Source: JAAYJR01 sp964545315
GTDB lineage: Bacteria > Bacteroidota > Bacteroidia > Bacteroidales > Prolixibacteraceae
NCBI GenBank assembly: GCA_964545315.1
Contig: CAZJGI010000010.1
Span: forward strand, 1-64,000
Direction of reading: 5' to 3'
Length of the DNA stretch: 64,000 nucleotides
Position 1 is the stretch's first letter. Each line of letters opens with the position of its first letter. The notes beneath the pieces were generated by a model. The model saw only the letters and a list, made by a program, of their open reading frames with translations, was not told where the DNA came from and did no database searches. The translations under genes were made by a program, and so were the position numbers. Of this stretch, positions 52,814-61,763 are shown in pieces.

Positions 52814-53509
52814 ATGAAACTGGTTTGGACTTTTTTGTTATTTGTGTTGTTCCTTAGAGTCGACGTTTGTGCACAATCCTCATATGAAATACTTCGTGCA
52901 GGTGACTTTTTTAATTTCAATCAACTGGTTAAAGAAGAAAGGAAAATGTTCCTTACTGAAGACGATATTGAAGGATCTCCATATCTTAATGACCAATTTA
53001 TTGAAGGATCAGTTTTTACAACCGCCAAAGCCAGATTTATCGGAATACCACTTCGTTATAATATTTATAATGATCAGGTGGAATTCCGTAAAGGTGACGG
53101 CATAGTGCAGGTGCTGGCGGCCCCTGCAATTATTGAAAAAATAGAAATGGGTGATATTTCTCTTGAATATTCTCCATATTCAATTCAAAAGAAAATCAAA
53201 CATGGTTTTTTTGTTGTACTTGAAAAAGGTAATGCCTCTCTCTATTCCAGGCCAGGTATAATATTTAAGGAAGCTGAGAAGGCTGAAGCATATAAAGAAC
53301 CTCAACCCCCACGTTTTATAAGAAAAGCAGATGAATACTTTATAAGAATTGGGGAAGACCCTGCTTTGCCGGTTACTAAAAGAAAAGACCTGGTTGAGAT
53401 TCTTAATGACCACGAAAAGGATGTCAGTAAATTTATCAACGATAATCAAATTAATACCAACAAGCCTGAAACTTTAATTAAATTGGTGCAATATTATAAT
53501 TCTCTTTGA
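52814..53509 (+). CDS. Exported protein of unknown function
   Basis: The 231-residue protein has a signal peptide (ending VCAQS). The mature part is beta-rich in the first half (YNIYNDQVEFRKGDGIVQVL) with helices and basic/acidic segments later (KRKDLVEILNDHEKDVSKFIND). Proteins of this look are common in Bacteroidota, with no known function. The gene follows rnfA by 56 bases and may be read through from the operon. Confidence 0.7.
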   Translation: MKLVWTFLLFVLFLRVDVCAQSSYEILRAGDFFNFNQLVKEERKMFLTEDDIEGSPYLNDQFIEGSVFTTAKARFIGIPLRYNIYNDQVEFRKGDGIVQVLAAPAIIEKIEMGDISLEYSPYSIQKKIKHGFFVVLEKGNASLYSRPGIIFKEAEKAEAYKEPQPPRFIRKADEYFIRIGEDPALPVTKRKDLVEILNDHEKDVSKFINDNQINTNKPETLIKLVQYYNSL

Positions 53510-53620
53510 TTGGCCTGATAATATTTTTACAGATATTCCCGTTTTTATGCCGTCACCTTAAATCCGCAGCCAGGGATAAATCTTTGGTCTGAAAGATAAA
53601 TTGACTTAATACTTTAGTCC

Positions 53621-53655
53621 TTGCCGTTCACATCACCGAACGTATAGATGGCCTG
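53621..53655 (+). repeat. Palindromic repeat, CCGTTC family
   Basis: TTGCCGTTC and CGAACG pair around ACATCAC, then GATGG. It ends about 44 bases before the RNA methyltransferase ATG, as at 19841 for the GNAT-nitrilase gene. Confidence 0.5.
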
Positions 53656-53698
53656 CCAAATTCTTTATTTTTCTATTTTTATCTAAAATTTTGATCAA

Positions 53699-54370
53699 AT
53701 GAATATTTCATTTATTCTTGTGGAACCTGCAGTACCTGAAAATATAGGAGCAGCTGCCCGGGCTATGAAAACGATGGGATTTGACAGGTTATTACTTGTT
53801 AATCCGTGTAATTACCTTGATGGCCCCGCAAGATGGCTGGCTCATGCCTCAACTGAAATCCTCGATAATGCTACAGTATTTCATTCACTTAAAGAGGCAG
53901 TTGAAGATTTTGATTTTGTGATTGGTACAACTGCAAAAAAGCGAAGTGTTAAAAATGATTATTATCCATTAAATAAACTACACAATATTTTAAAAGCAAA
54001 AGGCAGTTCCGTTAAAAAGGCTGCCCTCGTTTTCGGGCGTGAAGAATCAGGATTGCGAAATGACGAATTAAAATTGTGTAATATTGTTTCTACAGTTCCC
54101 TTAAAGACAATAACTCCTTCTCTTAATCTGGCACAGGCAGTTATGCTGTACGCATGGGAATTATCCCGTCAGGCTGAACAGGACATATCAACCGATATGC
54201 CTCAAAATGATGACAGTCTGAAAGTATTGCTGGGGAAAGTTAAATTAGTTTTGATTAATGTCGGCTTTAGTGAGAATTCACTTATATATTCGCGTTTCCT
54301 TGAGCGAATATCAGTCCTTGGAAAAAATGACATTCACTTAATACATTCTTTTTGCAATAAACTTCTTTAA
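53699..54370 (+). CDS. SPOUT-class tRNA/rRNA 2'-O-methyltransferase (TrmJ-like)
   Basis: The 223-residue protein has SpoU/TrmH-class motifs: VEPAVPENIGAAARAMKTMGF (N-terminal), VFGREESGLRNDELKLC and TPSLNLAQAVMLYAWE (knot region with SAM site). TrmJ methylates ribose at position 32 of tRNAs; TrmJ is the best match by length and start, but another SPOUT target is possible. Confidence 0.85.
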   Translation: MNISFILVEPAVPENIGAAARAMKTMGFDRLLLVNPCNYLDGPARWLAHASTEILDNATVFHSLKEAVEDFDFVIGTTAKKRSVKNDYYPLNKLHNILKAKGSSVKKAALVFGREESGLRNDELKLCNIVSTVPLKTITPSLNLAQAVMLYAWELSRQAEQDISTDMPQNDDSLKVLLGKVKLVLINVGFSENSLIYSRFLERISVLGKNDIHLIHSFCNKLL

Positions 54371-54396
54371 AATGACAATTCCGATCAAAAATCATC

Positions 54397-55314
54397 TTAT
54401 ATGTCTTTTCTCAATGAGCAGTCTGTTTTTGAGTAGTACCCGAGTTTATACAGGTCAAATAAAAATAATGATGGATTTTTCCCTGTCAGTTGTTTTTCCA
54501 ATAATTCCCGGGTTTGATTAAAGAGACATTTTATAATTGAAGGAGGAACTACTGATGTTATTTTTTCATATTGTTTAAAAAAATTCATCCTGTTCTTAAG
54601 CAGAGCTGAATTGACTGTTTTGTCATTCGATATACATGATAAGTTTTCAATAGCACTTCTGGACTTTTCAAGAAAGACATTTGCATCTTCGAGTCCTGTG
54701 TGTTCAACAGGATTATCAATATGAACAGGTTCCATACCGTAAGTAAAAAGATCTAATCCCAGCAAAGTATCTTCATGTCCGTATGATCTGATCTGCTCTC
54801 TGAAATGAACTTTTCTAAACAGCTCCCTGTCTGCAAGGAAATTATTCGAAGTGATGATGAATCCTCTCCTTTTTGATCGTACTTCTGCTGAAACAGCCTC
54901 CCTTGTCAATCCATATTTCCATCTTAATACTTTTTTTTCGTCAGTTGGCTTTTGCGATGAATAACAAGTGCCACCACATATAACGCATCCTTTTTTAGCC
55001 CGATTTAAATAATTTTGCAGGTAATTTCCTGATACCAGCCTTGAATCAGCATCAATAAATAACAGATAGCGTTTGTCTGCCTCAAATCCCATTTTATTCC
55101 TAATGGCAGACCTTCCAATATTCTTGTCCAGTTCTTTATAGACAAGATGGGGGATACCTTTCATTTTCCTGTTTTTTATTTTTATGTTTTCCTCCGAACA
55201 GTCATCGTAAACCCTGATTTCATAATCAATTGATAAAGCCTCTGCCTGCTCTGCTAACTGAACTATCAGGCTCTTTATTTCTACATTGAATACAGGGATA
55301 TTTATTGAAAGCAT
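54397..55314 (-). CDS. GT2-family glycosyltransferase
   Basis: The 305-residue protein has a GT-A fold: INIPVFNVEIKSLIVQL, YEIRVYDDCSEE, NIGRSAIRNKMG and LLFIDADSRL (Asp-x-Asp-like metal site), then GGTCYSSQ. The second half is helical with no membrane segment. It transfers an unknown sugar, and no polysaccharide or LPS cluster adjoins. It converges with the RNA methyltransferase gene. Confidence 0.85.
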   Translation of the reverse strand: MLSINIPVFNVEIKSLIVQLAEQAEALSIDYEIRVYDDCSEENIKIKNRKMKGIPHLVYKELDKNIGRSAIRNKMGFEADKRYLLFIDADSRLVSGNYLQNYLNRAKKGCVICGGTCYSSQKPTDEKKVLRWKYGLTREAVSAEVRSKRRGFIITSNNFLADRELFRKVHFREQIRSYGHEDTLLGLDLFTYGMEPVHIDNPVEHTGLEDANVFLEKSRSAIENLSCISNDKTVNSALLKNRMNFFKQYEKITSVVPPSIIKCLFNQTRELLEKQLTGKNPSLFLFDLYKLGYYSKTDCSLRKDI

Positions 55315-55383
55315 TGCCTGTGGATTATTTTATTAATTAAGATAAAAATAAGTATAACAATCTTATATTGTAATAATAAACTT

Positions 55384-55391
55384 TATTTTTG
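55384..55391 (+). promoter_or_regulatory. Candidate -7 box for the thioredoxin-fold gene
   Basis: TATTTTTG lies 55 bases before ATG 55447. The -33 region is weak. Confidence 0.35.
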
Positions 55392-55446
55392 GTAACATAT
55401 TTTAGTTTTACATTCTTATTCCTTACTCGATCTGTTAAATAAATAT

Positions 55447-56841
55447 ATGATTAGAATTATCTTATTGATAATGATATTGTCTCCATTTCAAGGTTTAAGT
55501 GAAGGATACCGTATCGAATTAAACCTGAAGCAGGCTGCAGGCAAAGATGTGTATCTTACACAGTATTATCTGGGCAATGTCTATTCCAGGGATACAGCAA
55601 GGCTTGATAATAACGGATATGGAGTTTTTGATGCTGATTCATTACTGCCCCAGGGATTATATAAAATTTATCTTGACCAGCATAATCATTTTGATATTTT
55701 AGTGGGTGAACAACAAAGGTTCCTGGTTTATAATGAAACCTTCAGCATAGATAATATCCGGATTGATGGGTCAGACGAGGTGAGGGCTTTTGTGGAATAT
55801 GCCCTGTTCTTAAAGAACCTTCAAAAGGAAAGTTCTGAATTGAAAAGTAATTTAGAATCGGTTGATGAGAATAACAAGGCTGCCCTCCACGATCACCTTG
55901 AAGAATTAAATACAAAGCTTTATGATTATTGGGAAAGGTTGGAAAAGGAAATGCCCGGTTCATTTCTTGCAAAGTTTGTTAAAGCAACATATGTCCCGAC
56001 TTTGGATGAATTCACCCTGGCGCCTCAAATTCAACAAAATGATTCGATTGTAAAAAGCATGAAGTATTATTATCAGAGAGAGCATTTTTGGGATAATTTT
56101 GATTATACAGATGAGCGGTTTCTCTATACACCTTTTTTTAAACCTAAACTTGAAACCTGGTTTAATAAGGTACTTTTCCAATATTATGATTCGGTAAAAC
56201 CTTATGTTATAGATTTTATTGAAGAGGTAAAACCAAATAAAAGAATATTTCAATTTGTAACCTCCTTCTTTCTTAACAGTAGTATCAATAGTAATATTAT
56301 GGGCATGGATGCCTTATTCGTTGATATTGCACGCAGATATTATGTTACAGGGGAAGCATTCTGGTCTACTATAGAATCGATGGAAAAGATAAAAGAAAAT
56401 TTAATGTTTTTTGAAAATAATCTGATTGGGATGACAGCACCGGACATTATACTTGAAAGTTTTGAAGGTGAATTTGTTAATCTTCATCAGCTGGTAGCTC
56501 CATACACAATCATAGTAATATATGAACCTGACTGTTCACATTGTAATGTGTTCGTCCCTGAACTTTATTCAAAAGTGTTTATACCGTTTAAAGATAAAGG
56601 ATTGAAGGTATTTGCCATTTATTCCATGGATAATAAAAAAGATTGGGAAGATTTTATAACAGAACATAGCCTTGACGGCTGGATAAATGTTTGGGATGAA
56701 AATCATTCCTCAAGATTTAAGATTCTTTATGATGCCAGGTATACCCCGGGTGTTTATATTTTGGATGAAAATAAAACAATAATAGGTAAAAAAATGAGCG
56801 TTGACCAAATTAGAAACTTTTTAGAGCAGCATTTAAAATGA
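55447..56841 (+). CDS. Exported thioredoxin-fold protein (TlpA-like) with N-terminal DUF4369/DUF5106-type domains
   Basis: The 464-residue protein has a signal peptide (1-19). The first ~100 residues resemble the small beta domain (DUF4369) common in Bacteroidota thioredoxins. A helical middle (~115-320) looks like DUF5106. Residues ~325-460 form a thioredoxin fold with IYEPDCSHCN (Cys363, Cys366) and the cis-Pro loop YTPGVYIL. It probably acts in periplasmic disulfide exchange. It overlaps the next gene by 4 bases (ATGA-type). Confidence 0.8.
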   Translation: MIRIILLIMILSPFQGLSEGYRIELNLKQAAGKDVYLTQYYLGNVYSRDTARLDNNGYGVFDADSLLPQGLYKIYLDQHNHFDILVGEQQRFLVYNETFSIDNIRIDGSDEVRAFVEYALFLKNLQKESSELKSNLESVDENNKAALHDHLEELNTKLYDYWERLEKEMPGSFLAKFVKATYVPTLDEFTLAPQIQQNDSIVKSMKYYYQREHFWDNFDYTDERFLYTPFFKPKLETWFNKVLFQYYDSVKPYVIDFIEEVKPNKRIFQFVTSFFLNSSINSNIMGMDALFVDIARRYYVTGEAFWSTIESMEKIKENLMFFENNLIGMTAPDIILESFEGEFVNLHQLVAPYTIIVIYEPDCSHCNVFVPELYSKVFIPFKDKGLKVFAIYSMDNKKDWEDFITEHSLDGWINVWDENHSSRFKILYDARYTPGVYILDENKTIIGKKMSVDQIRNFLEQHLK

Positions 56842-57305
56842 TTACAATAAATGAATCGGAAATAGTAAAAGCTCAGGAAATGCTGGCCGAACAAATTGTA
56901 AGTATCGGAAAAGCATATCTGAAAAATGATAATTATCGTAAGATAGCAGAAAAAATGATCGATGACCTATACGGATACCAGGAGGGGCCGGTACTTTTTA
57001 AACCTACAAAAGCATGTGAAAAGCAGTTTCGGATGACAAGGGAAGGAGCACTATCATACTTTATAGGCGGCAATGTGCAATTCCCTGAAGACCACGGATT
57101 TGCTCTGAAACCGTGGAAGAAATTAAGATTTGAAAATGAAGGTTATATTATTGATAAAACCCATGCATTGACTATGGGAAATTATTATTTTACAGATTTG
57201 AATAATAATGAAATAAAAGTCGAATTTACTATTGGCTATTTCATCTCCTGTGGAGGTAATTTAAAAATTAATCTTCATCACTCCTCATTACCATATAAAT
57301 CTTGA
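56838..57305 (+). CDS. NTF2-like/SnoaL-like protein of unknown function
   Basis: The 155-residue protein has no signal peptide. An N-terminal helix is followed by an alpha+beta fold with Trp/Tyr-rich strands (LSYFIGGNVQFPEDHGFALKP). The C-terminus KINLHHSSLPY recalls the NTF2-like proteins of Bacteroidota that databases have sometimes labelled phosphoribosyl-AMP cyclohydrolase, a label the sequence does not support. It overlaps the thioredoxin-fold gene by 4 bases; the pair is cotranscribed. Confidence 0.7.
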   Translation: MITINESEIVKAQEMLAEQIVSIGKAYLKNDNYRKIAEKMIDDLYGYQEGPVLFKPTKACEKQFRMTREGALSYFIGGNVQFPEDHGFALKPWKKLRFENEGYIIDKTHALTMGNYYFTDLNNNEIKVEFTIGYFISCGGNLKINLHHSSLPYKS

Positions 57306-57339
57306 TTTTTTATTCAGATATTTAAAAAATTTTCAGCAA

Positions 57340-58591
57340 ATGAAAAAATTTGTCAAAATCATTAAAAAGGATGTCCCTGTGGTTTTATTTATTGTTCTGT
57401 TATCACTTATCACAGGTTGTGCCAGGTCTGTAACAGAAGAGGATACTAAAAGTAACGATTATTATGTTGCAGCATATATATGGCCATCATGTCACGACGA
57501 AGAAATGAGCCGGGAGGTTTTATGGAGCGAAGGTATAGGGGAATGGGAGATGATAAAAAAAGGTAATCCGCGGTTTGAAGGCCATTATCAGCCTCGCATC
57601 CCTTTATGGGGTTACAAAATGGATGACGACCCCCGTGCTTGGGAACAAAAAATTGATGCAGCATTGGATCACGGAGTGAATACCTTCATTTTCGATTGGT
57701 ACTGGTACGATGGCAAACCATTTTTGGAATCAACGCTAAACAACGGATTCTTAAAAGCTGCAAATAATGATAAAGCAAAATTTTATATCATGTGGGCAAA
57801 TCATGATGTTCCGGGGAATATGTGGAACCATTTCANNNNNNNNNNATAAGTCGGACTCATTGATCTGGACAGGTGAAGTAGACTGGGACAATTTTAAAAT
57901 TGTGGTAGACAGGGTTATTGATCAATACTTTAAAAAGGATAATTACTTCAGGATTGACAATAAACCGGTTTTTTCGATATACAGCCTTGCAGACCTGGTG
58001 CAAAGTTTTAAAAGTATTGAGGAGACAAGAAAAGCCCTGGATTATTTCCGTGAGAAGGTTCAAGAAGCAGGTTTTGACGGGATTCATTTTCAAGGTATAG
58101 GACGCGATTACGGAGGTACTCCTGTATTATTGACAGGTGAATATGGTAAAGGACAGGAAGTAAATGATATTATTGGGCAGCTGGGGCTTAACAGTATAAC
58201 GCTTTATAATATGGCCGGAAGGAGGCCGGAAGATTACATAAGGTATGGAGCAGCCTCATTATCATTGAGAGATAATTGGGATTCACTCCTGGAAATACCA
58301 TTTTTCCCCTGTGTGTCTGTAGGATGGGACAATACTCCCAGATATCCGGATATGGGTAAGGAGTCAGTTGTTCATTATAACAGTACCCCGGATAGCTTTG
58401 AAACACTATTGATAAAAGCAAAAGAATATGCAGACAAACATCAGGATCAACCTAAGTTAATAGTTATAAATGCCTGGAATGAATGGGTTGAAGGCAGTTA
58501 TCTGGAACCTGATATGATGTGGGGATATGGATACCTGGAGGCAGTAAAAAATGTAATGGGCGGCAAATATGATAAGTATACAAAGAATTGA
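57340..58591 (+). CDS. GH99-like (WbsX-type) lipoprotein, split by a 10-N gap
   Basis: The N-terminal ~165 codons (57340-57835) and the C-terminal ~248 codons (57846-58591) are in different frames across 10 N. A real gap length that is a multiple of three would restore one frame. The protein begins with a signal and lipobox (ITGC), then YVAAYIWPSCHDEE, FIFDWYWYDGKPFLE and MWANHD. The second part has LIWTGEVDWDN, FHFQGIGRDYGGTP and INAWNEWVEGSYLEPD, which are typical of GH99-like proteins. It probably acts on exported or host glycans. The product is about 415 residues. Confidence 0.8.
57836..57845. other. Scaffold gap (10 N)
   Basis: Ten N inside the GH99-like gene. Flanks do not duplicate, unlike the two 100-N gaps, so this gap is an estimated length. 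The frames on both sides agree only if the true length is a multiple of three. Confidence 0.85.
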
Positions 58592-58695
58592 TGAAATATT
58601 ACTGTAGATTATTTGGAATTTATTTTTATAAACCAGAATAATCTTTTGTAAGCATGCACCGGATTGATAGATAAGCCGGTTTATAGCAATACTTT

Positions 58696-60216
58696 ATGGA
58701 TAAACACAAAGCTGTTAAAATATTCAGAAAACTGCACAAGTGGCCTGGTATTATAATTGCCTTCATTGCTATTTTATTTGCCGCATCCGGCATTGTATTA
58801 AACCACAGGCAAATATTTTCTTCTATAGATATTTCCCGAAATTTCTTACCCCCAAATTACCTTTATGATAACTGGAATCTTGCGGCAGTCAGAGGCTCTT
58901 TACCTGTTGCATACGACACATTACTGATATATGGTAATATAGGAGTTTGGAAAACAGGGAAAAATTTTGATAATTTAACTGATTTTAACCAGGGATTTCC
59001 CAAAGGTATTGATAACCGGAAAATTTATTCAGTAGTTGAATATAACAATACTCTTTATGCCGGAACTCACTTCGGATTATACAAACGTTTTTCAGAAGAA
59101 TCCGGATGGCAAAAAGTTGCATTGCCGTTAAAGCAGGAACGGATCTCTGATGTGAATTTGAAAGAGGACACTTTACTGGTACTCACCCGCCATTACCTCC
59201 TTAAAACAGTGAACGGGAGGGATTTTGAAACTGTTCAGTTACCGGAACCGGTTGGTTACGGGCGAAAAACCGGACTATTTAATACACTTTGGGAATTGCA
59301 TAGTGGTGAATTGCTGGGATTACCCGGTAAGCTGATTGTCGATTTGCTTGGCCTGGTTACTATTTTGCTGGCGGTAACCGGATTGCTCCATTTCGTTTTT
59401 CCGAAAATATTAAAACGCCGGAAGAGAAAAGCGAGGCAGGTGAAAACAATGGTGCACACGATCAAACGTAATTTACGCTGGCATAATGTCGCGGGTTATA
59501 TATTTGTGGTATTTCTGATATTTAACACCCTGGCAGGAATCCATTTGAGACCACCTTTGCTGATTCCAATTGCCAATAAAAAAGTAGGTATTATTCCGGG
59601 AACGCATCTGGATAACCCAAATCCGTGGTTCGACAAACTGCGCCGTGTTATATGGGACGAAGACCTGAACCGATATATTTTTTCCACATCAGAAGGATTT
59701 TTTGTCGCAGAAGAAAATCTTGCCGGCAAGTTGACAAAATTAGTGCCACAGCCACCGGTAAGTGTAATGGGCCTGAATATTTTTAAAAGTCTTGGAGAGC
59801 AAAGATATCTCCTGGGATCATTCACTGGAATATATGTGTGGAATTTGAATACAGGAGGTATTTATGATTTTTTTTCAGGCAAACCATATTATCCAACGCA
59901 AAGAATGAGTAGTCCTGTAGGGACAAATATGGCAGCGGGATTTGTTGAGGCAGGGGATAATGCATGGTGGTTTGATTATAGCCGCGGAGCGCTTCCTTTA
60001 TCAGGAATATCTTTTCCGGAAATGCCTGAGGAGATTCTGGAAAGATCACCCGTCTCATTGTGGAATGCTTGTCTGGAAATCCATACCGGCCGTATTTTCG
60101 AGCATATTGCAGGCCCGTTTTATATCCTTTATGTTCCTTTATCAGGCCTCTGTCTGATAATGGTTCTGGTGAGCGGCTTTTTTATCTGGTGGAAAGTTTA
60201 TCGCCGGAAGACCTAA
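58696..60216 (+). CDS. PepSY-associated membrane protein
   Basis: The 506-residue protein has an N-terminal helix after KIFRKLHKWPG, two or three helices around 208-240 and 265-285, and a C-terminal helix. Between them are large extracytoplasmic loops with beta-propeller-like repeats (YGNIGVWKTG, LYAGTHFGLYKR). The layout matches PepSY_TM proteins, often linked to siderophore or iron reduction. It precedes the cytochrome c-dehydrogenase gene by 128 bases. Confidence 0.8.
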   Translation: MDKHKAVKIFRKLHKWPGIIIAFIAILFAASGIVLNHRQIFSSIDISRNFLPPNYLYDNWNLAAVRGSLPVAYDTLLIYGNIGVWKTGKNFDNLTDFNQGFPKGIDNRKIYSVVEYNNTLYAGTHFGLYKRFSEESGWQKVALPLKQERISDVNLKEDTLLVLTRHYLLKTVNGRDFETVQLPEPVGYGRKTGLFNTLWELHSGELLGLPGKLIVDLLGLVTILLAVTGLLHFVFPKILKRRKRKARQVKTMVHTIKRNLRWHNVAGYIFVVFLIFNTLAGIHLRPPLLIPIANKKVGIIPGTHLDNPNPWFDKLRRVIWDEDLNRYIFSTSEGFFVAEENLAGKLTKLVPQPPVSVMGLNIFKSLGEQRYLLGSFTGIYVWNLNTGGIYDFFSGKPYYPTQRMSSPVGTNMAAGFVEAGDNAWWFDYSRGALPLSGISFPEMPEEILERSPVSLWNACLEIHTGRIFEHIAGPFYILYVPLSGLCLIMVLVSGFFIWWKVYRRKT

Positions 60217-60344
60217 TCATTACAAAGATTTTAATGTATAGCAGACAACTTTATAATTTAGTTTTACCAAATAATTGATAGGTTGTCAAATTGGGAATGG
60301 AATAATTTTTTTGTATATTCGGATCAATATAAAACCACATCCTC

Positions 60345-61763
60345 ATGAAAACTGTCATTCGGGAAATTTATATCATTACTTTTCTTTTTGTTATAACATC
60401 GTTTTTTAGTTTAAGATTGAACGCTCATCCTGATGGCCCGGCATTGTATAAGAAGTTTTGTGCTCAATGCCACGGTTCTGATCTTATGGGTGGTAATGCA
60501 TCAAGTGTTATTGACGGGATTTGGCAGTTTGGCGCTGAAGACGGTTACGTTATTCGTAACATTAAGCATGGTATTCCACATTTGGGAATGCCTTCATACG
60601 AGAGGTCAATGACAGATGAAGAGATAAGAGCTGTTGTGAATTACATTCGCGCTGCAGAAGCCGAAAAAGGAGCAGTTAAACCGCCGACTCCTGAAATGTA
60701 TGAAACCATGGACTATTTTATGGATGTGGAAATATTTGCAGACAATCTTGAAGTTCCATGGGCTATTGATTTTATTGATTTGACAATGGCGTTAATTACT
60801 GAACGGCCCGGTCGTTTGCGAATTGTAAAAAACGGGGTGCTACAACCGAAACCAGTAGAAAATACGCCACAGGTGTTGAATGAAGGCCAGGGCGGTTTGC
60901 TGGATGTTGCAGTAGATCCTGATTACGAACAGAACGGATGGATTTATCTTGCATACAGTCATGCCCTTAAAAAATTTGAAGGTGAACGCCCACCGGCAAT
61001 GACACGTATCGTCAGGGGGAAAATTGAAAATAATACATGGATTAGTGAAGAACTAATCTTTGAAGCTCCTTCTGAAACCTATAACACTATGCGCCACCAT
61101 TATGGATGCCGTATAGTTTTCGATCCCTGGGGATATCTATATTTTGCTGTAGGTGACCGTGGAAGGGGATTCCAGGCACAGGATTTCACCTTGCCAAACG
61201 GAAAGGTACATCGCATCCAAAAAGATGGTCGTGTTCCTGAGAATAATCCCTATTTATATGATGAAACAGCTATGAAATCTTTATTTACTTTAGGAAACAG
61301 GAACATCCAGGGAATGGCTGTTCATCCGGAGACAGGACAATTATGGGTAACTGAACACGGGCCGATGGGGGGTGATGAGCTAAACCTGATCATGGCCGGT
61401 AAAAATTACGGTTGGGAAACTATTACTTATGGCAGGAATTATAACGGAACCATTATTACTGAGCTGACACATCTACCCGGTATGGAGCAACCTGTTTTTT
61501 ACTGGAAACCTTCGATAGCTGTCTGTGGGCTTGATTTTTATACGGGAGATTTATTTGGCAAATGGAAAAACCGCCTGCTGGTGGGTGCGCTTAAATACGA
61601 GGAAGTTCGCCTGTTGCAAATTGAGGATGAACGGGTAGTTCACGAACAGGTAATTTTTAAGGGAGCCGGACGAGTACGCGATGTCTCCACCGGACCTGAC
61701 GGTGCAATTTATGTGGTACTGAACAATCCCGGGAAAGTGATTCGGCTTATTCCTGAGAAATAA
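60345..61763 (+). CDS. Exported cytochrome c-PQQ-type sugar dehydrogenase fusion
   Basis: The 472-residue protein has a signal peptide (1-27). A short cytochrome c domain follows, with CAQCH (Cys39, Cys42, His43) and a Met ligand near 87-90 (GMPSYE). From ~125 a six-bladed propeller of the glucose/sorbosone dehydrogenase family follows (PWAIDFIDL, NEGQGGLLDVAVDPDY, VTEHGPMGGDELN). It would oxidise sugars in the periplasm with PQQ and pass electrons to its own heme. Order (heme at the N-terminus) is unusual, as most have it at the C-terminus. The last codons overlap the convergent gene by 17 bases. Confidence 0.88.
   Translation: MKTVIREIYIITFLFVITSFFSLRLNAHPDGPALYKKFCAQCHGSDLMGGNASSVIDGIWQFGAEDGYVIRNIKHGIPHLGMPSYERSMTDEEIRAVVNYIRAAEAEKGAVKPPTPEMYETMDYFMDVEIFADNLEVPWAIDFIDLTMALITERPGRLRIVKNGVLQPKPVENTPQVLNEGQGGLLDVAVDPDYEQNGWIYLAYSHALKKFEGERPPAMTRIVRGKIENNTWISEELIFEAPSETYNTMRHHYGCRIVFDPWGYLYFAVGDRGRGFQAQDFTLPNGKVHRIQKDGRVPENNPYLYDETAMKSLFTLGNRNIQGMAVHPETGQLWVTEHGPMGGDELNLIMAGKNYGWETITYGRNYNGTIITELTHLPGMEQPVFYWKPSIAVCGLDFYTGDLFGKWKNRLLVGALKYEEVRLLQIEDERVVHEQVIFKGAGRVRDVSTGPDGAIYVVLNNPGKVIRLIPEK

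Noticed and set aside
58658..58680. Hairpin ACCGG/CCGGT after the GH99-like gene
   Set aside because: The stem is short and not followed by a T-run, so I did not call it a terminator.
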